From Kordiimonadaceae bacterium UBA4441 (GTDB lineage: Bacteria; Pseudomonadota; Alphaproteobacteria; Sphingomonadales; Emcibacteraceae), in the NCBI GenBank assembly GCA_002390425.1, contig DGPL01000055.1, forward strand, positions 1 to 11,133: 11,133 nt of DNA, read 5' to 3'. This document shows, piece by piece, positions 1 to 6,797 of this stretch. Position 1 is the first letter of the stretch. Each line of letters opens with the position of its first letter. Both the position numbers and the translations under genes were made by a program. The notes under the pieces are model-generated. The model was not told the origin of the DNA, did not search any database, and saw nothing but the letters and a program-made list of their open reading frames with translations.

Positions 1-88
1 AGATATTTTTGAACAGAAAGGATTTAAAAATATTAATGTATTTCAAGACCTTGGTGGTCGTGACCGTTGTTTGTTAATTAGACCGTAA
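1..88 (+). CDS. prmC: PrmC (peptide chain release factor N5-glutamine methyltransferase), 3' end only
   Basis: Reading from base 2, the frame is open to a TAA at 86-88 and gives 28 residues ending DLGGRDRCLLIRP. The close (F-x-D-L-x-G-R-x-R followed by a short hydrophobic end) is the usual C-terminus of PrmC/HemK, which methylates the glutamine of the GGQ motif in release factors RF1 and RF2. The catalytic domain and NPPY motif lie outside the window, so the call rests on this tail and on the following DUF4167 and clpB genes, a common alphaproteobacterial order in which prfA-prmC comes first. Another class I methyltransferase is possible but less likely. Confidence 0.75.
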   Translation, partial: DIFEQKGFKNINVFQDLGGRDRCLLIRP

Positions 89-110
89 CCGGGTTTTGAT
101 AAAAAAATGA

Positions 111-243
111 AAAAGACACTTGGCTTTTAGAACGGTCCGCGCTAAAGTCTTTTCACGCAAAAGATATGCGTGGGTACCGAACAAAAGATTCGGTGATATA
201 ACTCCAAAATTCTTGAATAACCGTGCTAGGGGCATAGATGCCC
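111..243 (+). ncRNA. Candidate structured RNA: four consecutive hairpins between prmC and the DUF4167 gene
   Basis: Four helices follow one another. P1: AAAAGAC (111-117) pairs with GTCTTTT (147-153), continued inside by TTTAG (126-130) with CTAAA (142-146). P2: CACGCA (154-159) pairs with TGCGTG (167-172) around a 7-nt loop. P3: ACCGAA (176-181) pairs with TTCGGT (189-194) around a 7-nt loop. P4: GGGCA (230-234) pairs with TGCCC (239-243). P2 starts directly after P1 and P3 three bases after P2. The P2 and P3 loop regions share the octamer CAAAAGAT. No U-tract follows, so this is not a plain intrinsic terminator. It could be a prmC 3' UTR element, an independent small RNA, or a leader if DUF4167 is also transcribed from further upstream. 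I do not recognise a known RNA family. Confidence 0.35.
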
Positions 244-258
244 GCTAATCAATCATAT

Positions 259-267
259 TGATATAAT
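259..267 (+). promoter_or_regulatory. Extended -10 promoter for the DUF4167 gene
   Basis: TGATATAAT at 259-267 is a perfect extended -10 motif (TG-N-TATAAT). No good -35 hexamer lies 16-18 bp upstream, which fits an extended -10 promoter. Transcription would start near 274 and leave a 5' UTR of only about 19 nt, with no clear Shine-Dalgarno sequence before the ATG at 293. Confidence 0.5.
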
Positions 268-292
268 AGCCCACAAAAGTAATAGAAATTTA

Positions 293-898
293 ATGAGTAC
301 AAATCAAAGATCCCGCCAAAATAAGTCGGGTAGACACAATCATAAATCAAACAACCGTGGTCGTTCACAAAATTCTCGTGGTGGACGTAAAGGCGGTGGT
401 AAGCATCAGCAAAAACAACCCTTAACAGCGACACGGCAAATTGATAGTAGTGGGCCAAGTGGTAAATTACGGGGCAATGTCAAACAACTTTATGATCAGT
501 ATAAGTCATTGGCACATGATGTAAGAACAAAGGACCGTACTCTTTCAGAAGCTTATGGCCAATACGCACATCATTATTATATTCTTTATTCAGAATTTGC
601 GGCTGCGGAAGCTGCTCTTGAAGTTGAGCGTGAAAAAGAACGCCAAAGAAAGAAAGAAGAAGCCGCAGAAAATCAATCAAATGTCGTTTCAGCCAATGAA
701 GATGCTGCTGCTGCATCTGATATTGAACAGGATGTGACGGAAAATAAAAAAGAACAGGTTAAAAAATCACGATCCCGTAAAAAGGATGAAGAAGCGCCGC
801 TTGAACTTCCCCTTGATTTAGATGAGGAAAAACCCGAACCTCCAAAAAAGAGAGCGCCAAGAAAAACGCGAAAAGTAAAAGAAGAAGTGGCGGAATAA
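293..898 (+). CDS. DUF4167 domain-containing protein
   Basis: This is a 201-residue cytoplasmic protein with three parts. Residues 1-43 are a low-complexity basic tail rich in Arg, Gly, Ser, Asn and Lys. Residues 44-105 are the conserved DUF4167 core (RQIDSSGPSGKLRGN, then a helical stretch with YDQYKSLAHD and YGQYAHHYYILYSEF). Residues 106-201 are a charged region of alternating Glu-rich and Lys/Arg-rich patches, probably disordered or partly coiled coil. The family is widespread in Alphaproteobacteria and has no established function that I know of. The RG-type tail and the position between prmC and clpB suggest RNA or ribosome association, which is inference. The ATG at 293 is chosen because the basic tail starts there and a -10 box lies just upstream; the ribosome binding site is weak. 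Confidence 0.9.
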   Translation: MSTNQRSRQNKSGRHNHKSNNRGRSQNSRGGRKGGGKHQQKQPLTATRQIDSSGPSGKLRGNVKQLYDQYKSLAHDVRTKDRTLSEAYGQYAHHYYILYSEFAAAEAALEVEREKERQRKKEEAAENQSNVVSANEDAAAASDIEQDVTENKKEQVKKSRSRKKDEEAPLELPLDLDEEKPEPPKKRAPRKTRKVKEEVAE

Positions 899-917
899 GC
901 CGAGTTTCTTATTTTTA
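882..917 (+). terminator. Possible weak terminator of the DUF4167 gene
   Basis: AAGAA (882-886) can pair with TTCTT (906-910) and GGC (889-891) with GCC (899-901), followed by ATTTTTAT. The stem is short, has an internal loop and overlaps the stop codon, so read-through into clpB is possible. Confidence 0.25.
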
Positions 918-947
918 TCTCTTTAATCTATTAATTCTCCTTTGCCC

Positions 948-976
948 CTTGTGTTGCCGAAATGCAACATTATATG
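948..976 (+). promoter_or_regulatory. Probable RpoH (sigma-32) heat-shock promoter of clpB
   Basis: CTTG at 948-951, a 17-bp spacer and ATTATATG at 969-976 fit the alphaproteobacterial RpoH pattern (CTTG, 17-18 bp, CYTATNTG) apart from the first base of the -10. Heat-shock control of clpB is well established in proteobacteria. A poor sigma-70 reading (TTGTGT 949-954, 16 bp, TATATG 971-976) overlaps it. Start of transcription would be near 983, inside a palindrome. Confidence 0.55.
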
Positions 977-994
977 TTGTTTAATGTTAAACAA
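965..994. repeat. Two adjoining palindromes in the clpB promoter region, possible operator
   Basis: CAACATTATATGTTG (965-979) has perfect 6-bp arms around TAT. TTGTTTAATGTTAAACAA (977-994) has perfect 8-bp arms around TG. They share TTG at 977-979 and cover the -10 box and expected start site. The 2-nt centre of the second makes it a poor RNA hairpin, so a protein-binding site on DNA is the better guess. No regulator is identified. Confidence 0.5.
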
Positions 995-1020
995 TAATCG
1001 GACAGTTTCGGAGTATCATA

Positions 1021-3597
1021 ATGGATTTTGAAAAATTTACCGACAGAACCAAAGGGTTCATCCAGTCCGCACAGAACTTTGCCTTACGCGAAGGTCACCA
1101 GCGCTTCACACCCGAGCATATTTTAAAAATTTTGCTCGAAGATAAAGAAGGGCTATGTGCAAATTTAATGACCGCCGCGGGAGCAGACCCATCAGCGGCA
1201 TTGACCAATATTGAAAAAGAAGTATCAAGCCATCCAAAAGTGGAAGGATCCGGCACGCAGCTTTATATGGAGCAATTAACGGCAAAACTATTTGATAGTG
1301 CTGGGGAAGTTGCGAAGAATGCTGGCGACGAATATGTTACAGTCGAGCGTCTATTGCTCGCGTTAACGCTTCTTTCGGGTAGTAAATCTGCTGAAATATT
1401 AAAAAATGCAGGATTGACCGCGCAAAATTTAAACACGTCAATTAATCAAATCCGTAAAGGACGTGCCGCGAATTCACCAAGCGCTGAAGATGGCTATGAT
1501 GCCCTTAGTAAATATGCGCGTGATTTAACTGAAGCAGCTCAAGAAGGAAAACTTGATCCGGTCATTGGTCGTGATGAAGAAATCCGTCACACCATACAGG
1601 TCTTATCGCGCCGCACAAAAAATAATCCCGTTCTTATTGGTGAGCCGGGTGTTGGTAAAACCGCTATTGCTGAAGGGCTTGCGTTACGCATTACAAACGG
1701 TGACGTCCCCACGAGCCTTAGTCAAAAACGCATCATGTCATTGGATATGGGGGCATTGGTTGCTGGTGCCAAATATCGTGGTGAATTTGAAGAACGTCTA
1801 AAGGCCGTATTACAAGAAGTCTCTGCTTCTGATGGTGAAGTTGTACTTTTTATTGATGAGCTGCACACAATCGTTGGTGCGGGCGCGTCTGAGGGGTCTA
1901 TGGATGCATCAAACCTCTTAAAACCGGCGCTTGCACGGGGTGAACTTCATTGTATTGGTGCAACAACCCTTAATGAATATCGTAAATACGTTGAAAAAGA
2001 TGCTGCACTAGAACGTCGTTTTCAGCCGGTCTTAATTGGTGAACCGACAGTCGCAGATACCATTTCAATTCTGCGTGGATTAAAGGAAAAATACGAACTC
2101 CATCATGGGATCCGTATTAAGGATAGCGCTCTTGTTGCAGCCGCTACTCTTTCCAATCGTTATATAAATGACAGGTTCTTACCTGATAAAGCGATTGATT
2201 TGATGGATGAAGCCGCCTCCAAGATTAAAATGGAAGTGGACAGTAAACCCAGTGAGCTTGATGAACTGGACCGCAGAATAATTCAGCTTAAAATCGAACG
2301 TGAAGCCTTAACCAAAGAAAAGGATGCGGCGTCAAAGGACAGGTTAAAAAATCTTGAAAAAGAACTTAGTGAACTGGAAGAAACATCTGCAACCTTAACG
2401 GCACAGTGGCAGAAAGAAAAAGATCGCATCGAAGGCGATCATAAAATCAAGGAACGCTTAGATGCTGCACGTGTAGAGTTAGAAAAAGCCCAGCGTGAAG
2501 GTAATCTCGCACGTGCCGGTGAGCTTACATATGGCGAAATTCCAGATCTTGAAGAAAAACTAAAAAATGTCACGGAAGGTGACGCGGATGATAATCAACT
2601 TTTAAAAGAAGAAGTCTCGGACAATGACATTGCTGCCGTTATAAGCAGGTGGACAGGTATTCCAGTTGATAAAATGCTTGAAGGAGAACGTGAAAAGCTT
2701 CTTTCAATGGAAGAAAATATTGGCAAGCGCGTAATCGGTCAAGACGAAGCGGTTTCTGCTGTTGCAGCCGCCGTTCGTCGTGCGCGGGCAGGATTACAAG
2801 AAGAAACCCGCCCGATTGGTTCTTTCCTCTTTCTTGGTCCAACGGGTGTTGGTAAAACGGAACTCACTAAGGCCCTAGCAGAATATCTTTTCGATGATGA
2901 AAATGCCATGGTCAGGATCGACATGTCTGAATTTATGGAAAAGCATGCCGTTGCTCGTCTTATCGGCGCCCCTCCAGGGTATGTTGGATATGAAGAAGGC
3001 GGCGTGCTTACCGAGGCTGTCCGCCGTCGACCATATCAGGTGGTTCTTTTTGACGAAGTTGAAAAAGCCCACGGCGATGTCTTTAACATTCTGCTTCAGG
3101 TTTTGGATGACGGTCGTCTCACTGATGGCCAGGGACGTACCGTTGATTTTTCGAACGTATTGATCATTCTTACCAGCAATCTAGGCAGTGATATAATAGC
3201 AGTGCTCGGATCAGATGATGATGTTGATACGGTTCGAGAAGATGTGATGGATGTGGTCAGAGCTAGTTTTAGGCCTGAGTTCATAAACCGTCTTGATGAA
3301 ATAACTCTTTTCCACCGTTTGGCGGAGAAACATATGCATGCGATTGTCGATATTCAATTAGCAGGTCTTGAGAAACGTCTTGCTGACCGTAAAATCACGC
3401 TCAATTTAGATGTATCAGCAAAAGACTGGCTTGCGCATACGGGCTATGACCCCGTCTATGGTGCGAGACCTTTAAAACGGGTTATTCAGCAGAACATCCA
3501 AGACGGCTTGGCCAATATGATCCTTGCTGGGGATATTCTTGATGGCAGTACTGTTACTGTAACCGCAGGTGCGAACGGCATTGAAATGACTGTATGA
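1021..3597 (+). CDS. clpB: ATP-dependent protein disaggregase ClpB
   Basis: ClpB is a hexameric Hsp100 AAA+ chaperone of the cytoplasm that, with DnaK/DnaJ/GrpE, threads aggregated proteins through its pore and rescues them after heat stress. At 858 residues it has the normal full length. Domains in order: Clp-N repeats (about 1-145); AAA1 with Walker A GEPGVGKT (207-214) and Walker B ending in D279/E280; the coiled-coil middle domain that binds DnaK (about 405-525, heptad-rich); AAA2 with Walker A GPTGVGKT (606-613) and Walker B LFDE (D678/E679); and the C-terminal D2-small domain. Both ATPase centres look intact. The long middle domain separates it from ClpA, and I see no IGF/IGL-type ClpP-binding loop. 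The ATG at 1021 follows CGGAG at 1009-1013. A heat-shock-like promoter lies upstream and a strong hairpin downstream, so it is probably its own transcription unit. Confidence 0.98.
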   Translation: MDFEKFTDRTKGFIQSAQNFALREGHQRFTPEHILKILLEDKEGLCANLMTAAGADPSAALTNIEKEVSSHPKVEGSGTQLYMEQLTAKLFDSAGEVAKNAGDEYVTVERLLLALTLLSGSKSAEILKNAGLTAQNLNTSINQIRKGRAANSPSAEDGYDALSKYARDLTEAAQEGKLDPVIGRDEEIRHTIQVLSRRTKNNPVLIGEPGVGKTAIAEGLALRITNGDVPTSLSQKRIMSLDMGALVAGAKYRGEFEERLKAVLQEVSASDGEVVLFIDELHTIVGAGASEGSMDASNLLKPALARGELHCIGATTLNEYRKYVEKDAALERRFQPVLIGEPTVADTISILRGLKEKYELHHGIRIKDSALVAAATLSNRYINDRFLPDKAIDLMDEAASKIKMEVDSKPSELDELDRRIIQLKIEREALTKEKDAASKDRLKNLEKELSELEETSATLTAQWQKEKDRIEGDHKIKERLDAARVELEKAQREGNLARAGELTYGEIPDLEEKLKNVTEGDADDNQLLKEEVSDNDIAAVISRWTGIPVDKMLEGEREKLLSMEENIGKRVIGQDEAVSAVAAAVRRARAGLQEETRPIGSFLFLGPTGVGKTELTKALAEYLFDDENAMVRIDMSEFMEKHAVARLIGAPPGYVGYEEGGVLTEAVRRRPYQVVLFDEVEKAHGDVFNILLQVLDDGRLTDGQGRTVDFSNVLIILTSNLGSDIIAVLGSDDDVDTVREDVMDVVRASFRPEFINRLDEITLFHRLAEKHMHAIVDIQLAGLEKRLADRKITLNLDVSAKDWLAHTGYDPVYGARPLKRVIQQNIQDGLANMILAGDILDGSTVTVTAGANGIEMTV

Positions 3598-3612
3598 TAA
3601 ACCTTATTTGTT

Positions 3613-3632
3613 TGCCCCGCAATTGCGGGGCA
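3613..3632 (+). terminator. Hairpin after clpB, probable terminator
   Basis: TGCCCCGCAATTGCGGGGCA is a perfect 20-bp palindrome 16 bases after the clpB stop. The folded stem would be 8 bp or so with a small AATT loop and is very GC-rich. It is followed by GCAATTTACT rather than a U-tract, so it may act as a weak intrinsic terminator or as a 3'-end stabiliser. Being symmetric, it could act on either strand. Confidence 0.55.
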
Positions 3633-3779
3633 GCAATTTACTAAATTATCAAACTTCAAAAATATTTCGCTTTTGATCGCTCTAATGCAAAGCGGCGATC
3701 GGACGATCCAAAGATAATTTTGTGTTAAGTCGTTAAATCTGAATGAAGTTGATACACGAAAATGTGACTTTTAATTGAT

Positions 3780-3827
3780 TTTAATCGATCAAATTGCGTG
3801 CTAATAGCATTATATAGATCGATTAAA
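3780..3827. repeat. 11-bp inverted repeat upstream of the kinase-transporter operon, possible operator
   Basis: TTTAATCGATC (3780-3790) is the exact reverse complement of GATCGATTAAA (3817-3827); the arms are 26 bp apart. The spacer carries an A+T-rich stretch with TATATA at 3811-3816 that could serve as -10, though no convincing -35 accompanies it. The right arm ends 27 bp before the kinase start. A two-site operator for a local regulator, or a leader hairpin, are both possible. The rest of 3598-3854 shows only the clpB hairpin and a smaller GATCGC/GCGATC inverted repeat near 3676-3703; I see no gene in it. Confidence 0.45.
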
Positions 3828-3854
3828 GATTATTAAAATTAGGTATTTAGGTCA

Positions 3855-4877
3855 TTGGCGCGTAAATTTATAAATGAATGGACCCGTGAAGATTTTGAAG
3901 CTCACCTTCAAGACATAACGGGCCATGATAAATCGGTTCAAAAGATCATGATCGCGGGTGATGGAAACATGAATTTCACTTTGCGGCTTATTTTTGATGA
4001 CCAGTCTTCGATTATTGTGAAACAATCTCCGCCCTATTGTGCTAGAATTCCAGAAATCCCTGCGCCCGGAAATAGAATTATTTCTGAAATAAAATTTTAT
4101 CAGTTATTAGAAGAGGATCCACTTTTAGCGCGACATTCACCAAAATTACTCGGTTTAGATAAAACAAATAAAATTGCCTATTTATCTGATCTTGGAATGG
4201 CAACTGATTTTGAATATTTATATAATCAAACCGAAAAACTTAATACTGAAACATGTGAAAAATTAGTTCGCTATTTGAAAAAGCTTCATAGCTTGGAAAT
4301 TTCATCAGATGTTACGTTTGAAAATCTCGATATGCGGGCACTTAATCATGAATATATTTTTGACCTGCCTTTTCAGGACGGCGAAAGGGCCATTGATTTA
4401 AACCAAGTGACCGGTGGATTAGCTGAGGAAGTTGATCATATATTATCTGAAACAGAGATAAAAATAGCGGCACATGAATTAGGAAAGTTATATTTTGAAA
4501 ATACGAGAACGTTAATTCATGGGGATTTTTATCCAATGAGTTGGATTGAAACAACTAAGGGAATGTTTATAATCGATCCTGAGTTTGGCTTTCTCGGATT
4601 ACCTGAAATTGATCTAGGGTTTTTTCTCGCTCATATGCTGCTCTCAAATAACTTTGCAGTCGCATATAATGTAATTAATAAAACTTATGGTCCTTGTGAT
4701 TATTCATTGATGGCAAAATTTTGTGCCGTTGAAGTGATCAGAAGAATTTCATATGTGTCACAGTTGCCCATAATCAATTCTCTGTCCTTTAAAAAAGAGT
4801 TACTTATTTCTTCTGCGGAAGTGTTAAAAACAGGAAATATAAAAGTATATGAAATACTTAATCATCACGATCATTAG
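3855..4877 (+). CDS. 5-methylthioribose kinase-like (MtnK-like, APH fold) small-molecule kinase
   Basis: This 340-residue cytoplasmic protein has the aminoglycoside/choline kinase fold and most resembles MtnK, which phosphorylates 5-methylthioribose. Visible landmarks are the nucleotide loop GDGNMNF (35-41), the lysine in VKQ (K56), E78 in the following helix, the catalytic loop IHGD (D224), the metal-binding DPEF (241-244), and a C-terminal AVEVIRRISY (291-300) that parallels a CELIRR segment of MtnK. It is somewhat shorter than typical MtnK (about 400 residues). After HGD it reads FYPMSWI where MtnK has LHTGSI, so the substrate may differ; thiamine-kinase-like activity is another option. 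The start is TTG at 3855 with AGG at 3849-3851 close upstream. The next ATG (3948) would remove the helix before the nucleotide loop. It heads the transporter operon and overlaps the next gene by 29 bases, suggesting it phosphorylates the imported solute. Confidence 0.72.
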   Translation: MARKFINEWTREDFEAHLQDITGHDKSVQKIMIAGDGNMNFTLRLIFDDQSSIIVKQSPPYCARIPEIPAPGNRIISEIKFYQLLEEDPLLARHSPKLLGLDKTNKIAYLSDLGMATDFEYLYNQTEKLNTETCEKLVRYLKKLHSLEISSDVTFENLDMRALNHEYIFDLPFQDGERAIDLNQVTGGLAEEVDHILSETEIKIAAHELGKLYFENTRTLIHGDFYPMSWIETTKGMFIIDPEFGFLGLPEIDLGFFLAHMLLSNNFAVAYNVINKTYGPCDYSLMAKFCAVEVIRRISYVSQLPIINSLSFKKELLISSAEVLKTGNIKVYEILNHHDH

Positions 4878-6015
4878 CCTGTTGTTTTCATCAATAACAT
4901 TTGCGCAAGATAATACTGTTCGCTTTGCCCTTTGGGGAGGAAACGAAGATATTAATCATTGGATTGATACCTATGTAAGCAGTGAGTTAAAAAACAAACA
5001 TGATATTTTGCTAGAACGTGTCCCACTATCTGACACACAAGATGCGATCCAAAAATTAATCCGGGATAAAAGGTTCGGACGTGAAAATGGCTCTATCGAT
5101 CTTCTATGGCTGAATGGTGAAAACTTTAAAGCCATGAAAGATAACGATTTAACATGGAAGCCGTTTTTATATGAATTGGAGAATTCAAAATATATTGATT
5201 TAAAGAACCCAACGATCGCCAATGATTTTGGTATTGAGCATCTAGGATATGAGGCGCCTTGGGGCAGTGCGCAAATGGTCTTTATTTATGATAGCGCAAA
5301 AGTCACTAACCCACCTGAAACATTAGATCAACTCACGAACTGGATAAAAGAAAACCCTGGTAAATTTATTTATCCGGCCCCACCGGACTTTACCGGTAGT
5401 GCCTTTATAAGGCAAAGCCTTGCCAACATTTTGGGAAAAGAGGCCTATGACAATCTTATCAATAATTTTTCAGTAAACAGATTAGAGCAAGAGTTACCAA
5501 AACTTTGGTCATGGTTAAAAGAAATAGAGCCATATTTGTATCAAGAAGGCAGGTTTTATCCTGAATCGATTAGTAAACTTCATCAAAATTTTTCCGATGG
5601 CACAGTATGGATGACGATGGACTATTATCCGTCGACTGCACAAAGAATGATTGATAAGGGTATTTTTCCTAAAACGGCCAAAACCTTAGTCCTCAAAGAA
5701 GGGGCGCTTGCTAATACCCATTATGTGACTATTCCTTTTAATGCGAGCCATAAAGAAAATGCAAAGACCGTAGTAGATTTTTTATTGGGAATTGATGCAC
5801 AAGCCTCTAAACTTAATTCAGACAACTGGGGTGATTTTAGTGTTCTTGATATGTCAAAATTATCCCCCCAAGATGCAGAAAAACTGCAATCAGTCGATTT
5901 AGGTGAAGCAACTTTATCACTGGAAATTTTGAATAATGCAAAAGTACAAGAGTTTCCTGCTGAGCATATTTCAATGATTGAGGAAGAATGGAAAAGCAAC
6001 ATAATTCAAAGATAG
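4849..6015 (+). CDS. YnjB-like ABC transporter periplasmic substrate-binding protein
   Basis: This 388-residue protein begins with a clear Sec signal peptide (MKYLIITIISLLFSSITFA, predicted cut before QDN), so the mature protein is periplasmic. It has no lipobox cysteine. Its conserved stretches match the E. coli YnjB family: RFALWGGNEDIN (25-36), SIDLLWLNGENFKAM (82-96), EAPWGSAQMVFIYD (135-148) and PAPPDFTGSAF (176-186). The length also fits. YnjB belongs to the binding-protein group that includes iron(III), thiamine and polyamine binders; to my knowledge its ligand is not established. The gene starts inside the kinase gene (29-base overlap), with AGGA about 12 bases upstream, so translation is probably coupled. 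It delivers solute to the two permeases that follow. Confidence 0.85.
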   Translation: MKYLIITIISLLFSSITFAQDNTVRFALWGGNEDINHWIDTYVSSELKNKHDILLERVPLSDTQDAIQKLIRDKRFGRENGSIDLLWLNGENFKAMKDNDLTWKPFLYELENSKYIDLKNPTIANDFGIEHLGYEAPWGSAQMVFIYDSAKVTNPPETLDQLTNWIKENPGKFIYPAPPDFTGSAFIRQSLANILGKEAYDNLINNFSVNRLEQELPKLWSWLKEIEPYLYQEGRFYPESISKLHQNFSDGTVWMTMDYYPSTAQRMIDKGIFPKTAKTLVLKEGALANTHYVTIPFNASHKENAKTVVDFLLGIDAQASKLNSDNWGDFSVLDMSKLSPQDAEKLQSVDLGEATLSLEILNNAKVQEFPAEHISMIEEEWKSNIIQR

Positions 6016-6797
6016 CCCTGTTATCCCTGATTTTTCTGGCTTTAATAAGCCCGTTTGGGCTTTTTATTTATGCTTTTTTCAACGTGGCGAGTGAGAGCAT
6101 CTTTGCGCTCACAGAAAGCTCTCTTGACCATATTTCCATTTATGAACTGATATTCTCTATTTCAATAAGCGCAATTGCTACCTTCATTTCCGTCATTTTC
6201 GGAGGATTGCTTAGTTTTTATCTTTTGAGCTTTAGAAAAAAAGATTTGAATTTGGGAATGCTAAATATTGTTTTGGTTTTACCTCATATCGGTTTTGCCT
6301 ATATCATATTTTTATTTTTTTCTGATACAGGGTTTTCGTTTCGATTTCTTCATACTTTTGGTGTGCATTCAAACGTTAGTCTTGTGAATGATACTTATGG
6401 TATAGGTATTATTCTAAATTACGTACTTAAAGAAATACCTTTCATTGTTCTCTATCTTCTTGCCACTAATAATACAAAAAATCAAAACTTTGTTCTCGCG
6501 GCAAAAGATTTAGGCGCTGGATTTTTACAATGTTTTTATAAAATATATATGCCACTAAATTTGTTACAATTTGTTTCAATATCCATTGTAATATTTGCTT
6601 TTATTCTTGGAAATTATGAAGTGCCCTTCTTACTTGGCTCAAACTCTCCTCAATTTTTATCAGTATCAGCGCTAAATAATTTCCAAAGCATCAATATCGA
6701 TCAGAATATCGCGAGTTATTTGAAAGTAGTTATTATATTTGTCACATCATTTATTGTTTCTATTCTTTTAAGGCTAATATTCAGGAGTTCGAAATGA
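5988..6797 (+). CDS. ABC transporter permease, first subunit (YnjC N-half-like)
   Basis: This 269-residue inner-membrane protein has about six hydrophobic segments (roughly 9-31, 53-80, 90-111, 136-160, 190-210, 246-264). Between the fourth and fifth lies an EAA-type loop (VLAAKDLGAGFLQCFYKIYMP, about 169-189), the coupling helix that docks on the ATPase. In E. coli YnjC both permease halves are fused in one polypeptide of about 500 residues; here they are two genes. The ATG at 5988 follows GAGG very closely (5980-5983) and overlaps the binding-protein gene by 28 bases. Sequence conservation is weaker than in the binding protein, so the YnjC relation rests largely on context. Confidence 0.85.
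   Translation: MEKQHNSKIALLSLIFLALISPFGLFIYAFFNVASESIFALTESSLDHISIYELIFSISISAIATFISVIFGGLLSFYLLSFRKKDLNLGMLNIVLVLPHIGFAYIIFLFFSDTGFSFRFLHTFGVHSNVSLVNDTYGIGIILNYVLKEIPFIVLYLLATNNTKNQNFVLAAKDLGAGFLQCFYKIYMPLNLLQFVSISIVIFAFILGNYEVPFLLGSNSPQFLSVSALNNFQSINIDQNIASYLKVVIIFVTSFIVSILLRLIFRSSK

Noticed and set aside
107..130. Seven-codon frame MKKTLGF overlapping the 5' arm of the first hairpin, possible leader peptide
   Set aside because: No Shine-Dalgarno sequence before it, no run of a regulatory amino acid, and too short to separate from chance.
480..716. Minus-strand open frame inside the DUF4167 gene (also one at 249-458 and a plus-strand one at 555-737)
   Set aside because: Shadow frames of a repetitive coding sequence; compositions are unlike real proteins and the DUF4167 frame is clearly the coding one.
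2639..3284. Several minus-strand and one plus-strand alternative frames within clpB
   Set aside because: They lie antisense to or out of phase with highly conserved AAA2 motifs and have no protein-like features.
3684..3716. Ten-codon frame starting ATGCAAAGC between clpB and the kinase
   Set aside because: No ribosome binding site and too short to support.
3598..3854. A TPP, SAM or other known riboswitch in front of the kinase-transporter operon, which would have fixed the substrate
   Set aside because: No THI-box-like or SAM-box-like conserved segments are visible; only inverted repeats are seen.
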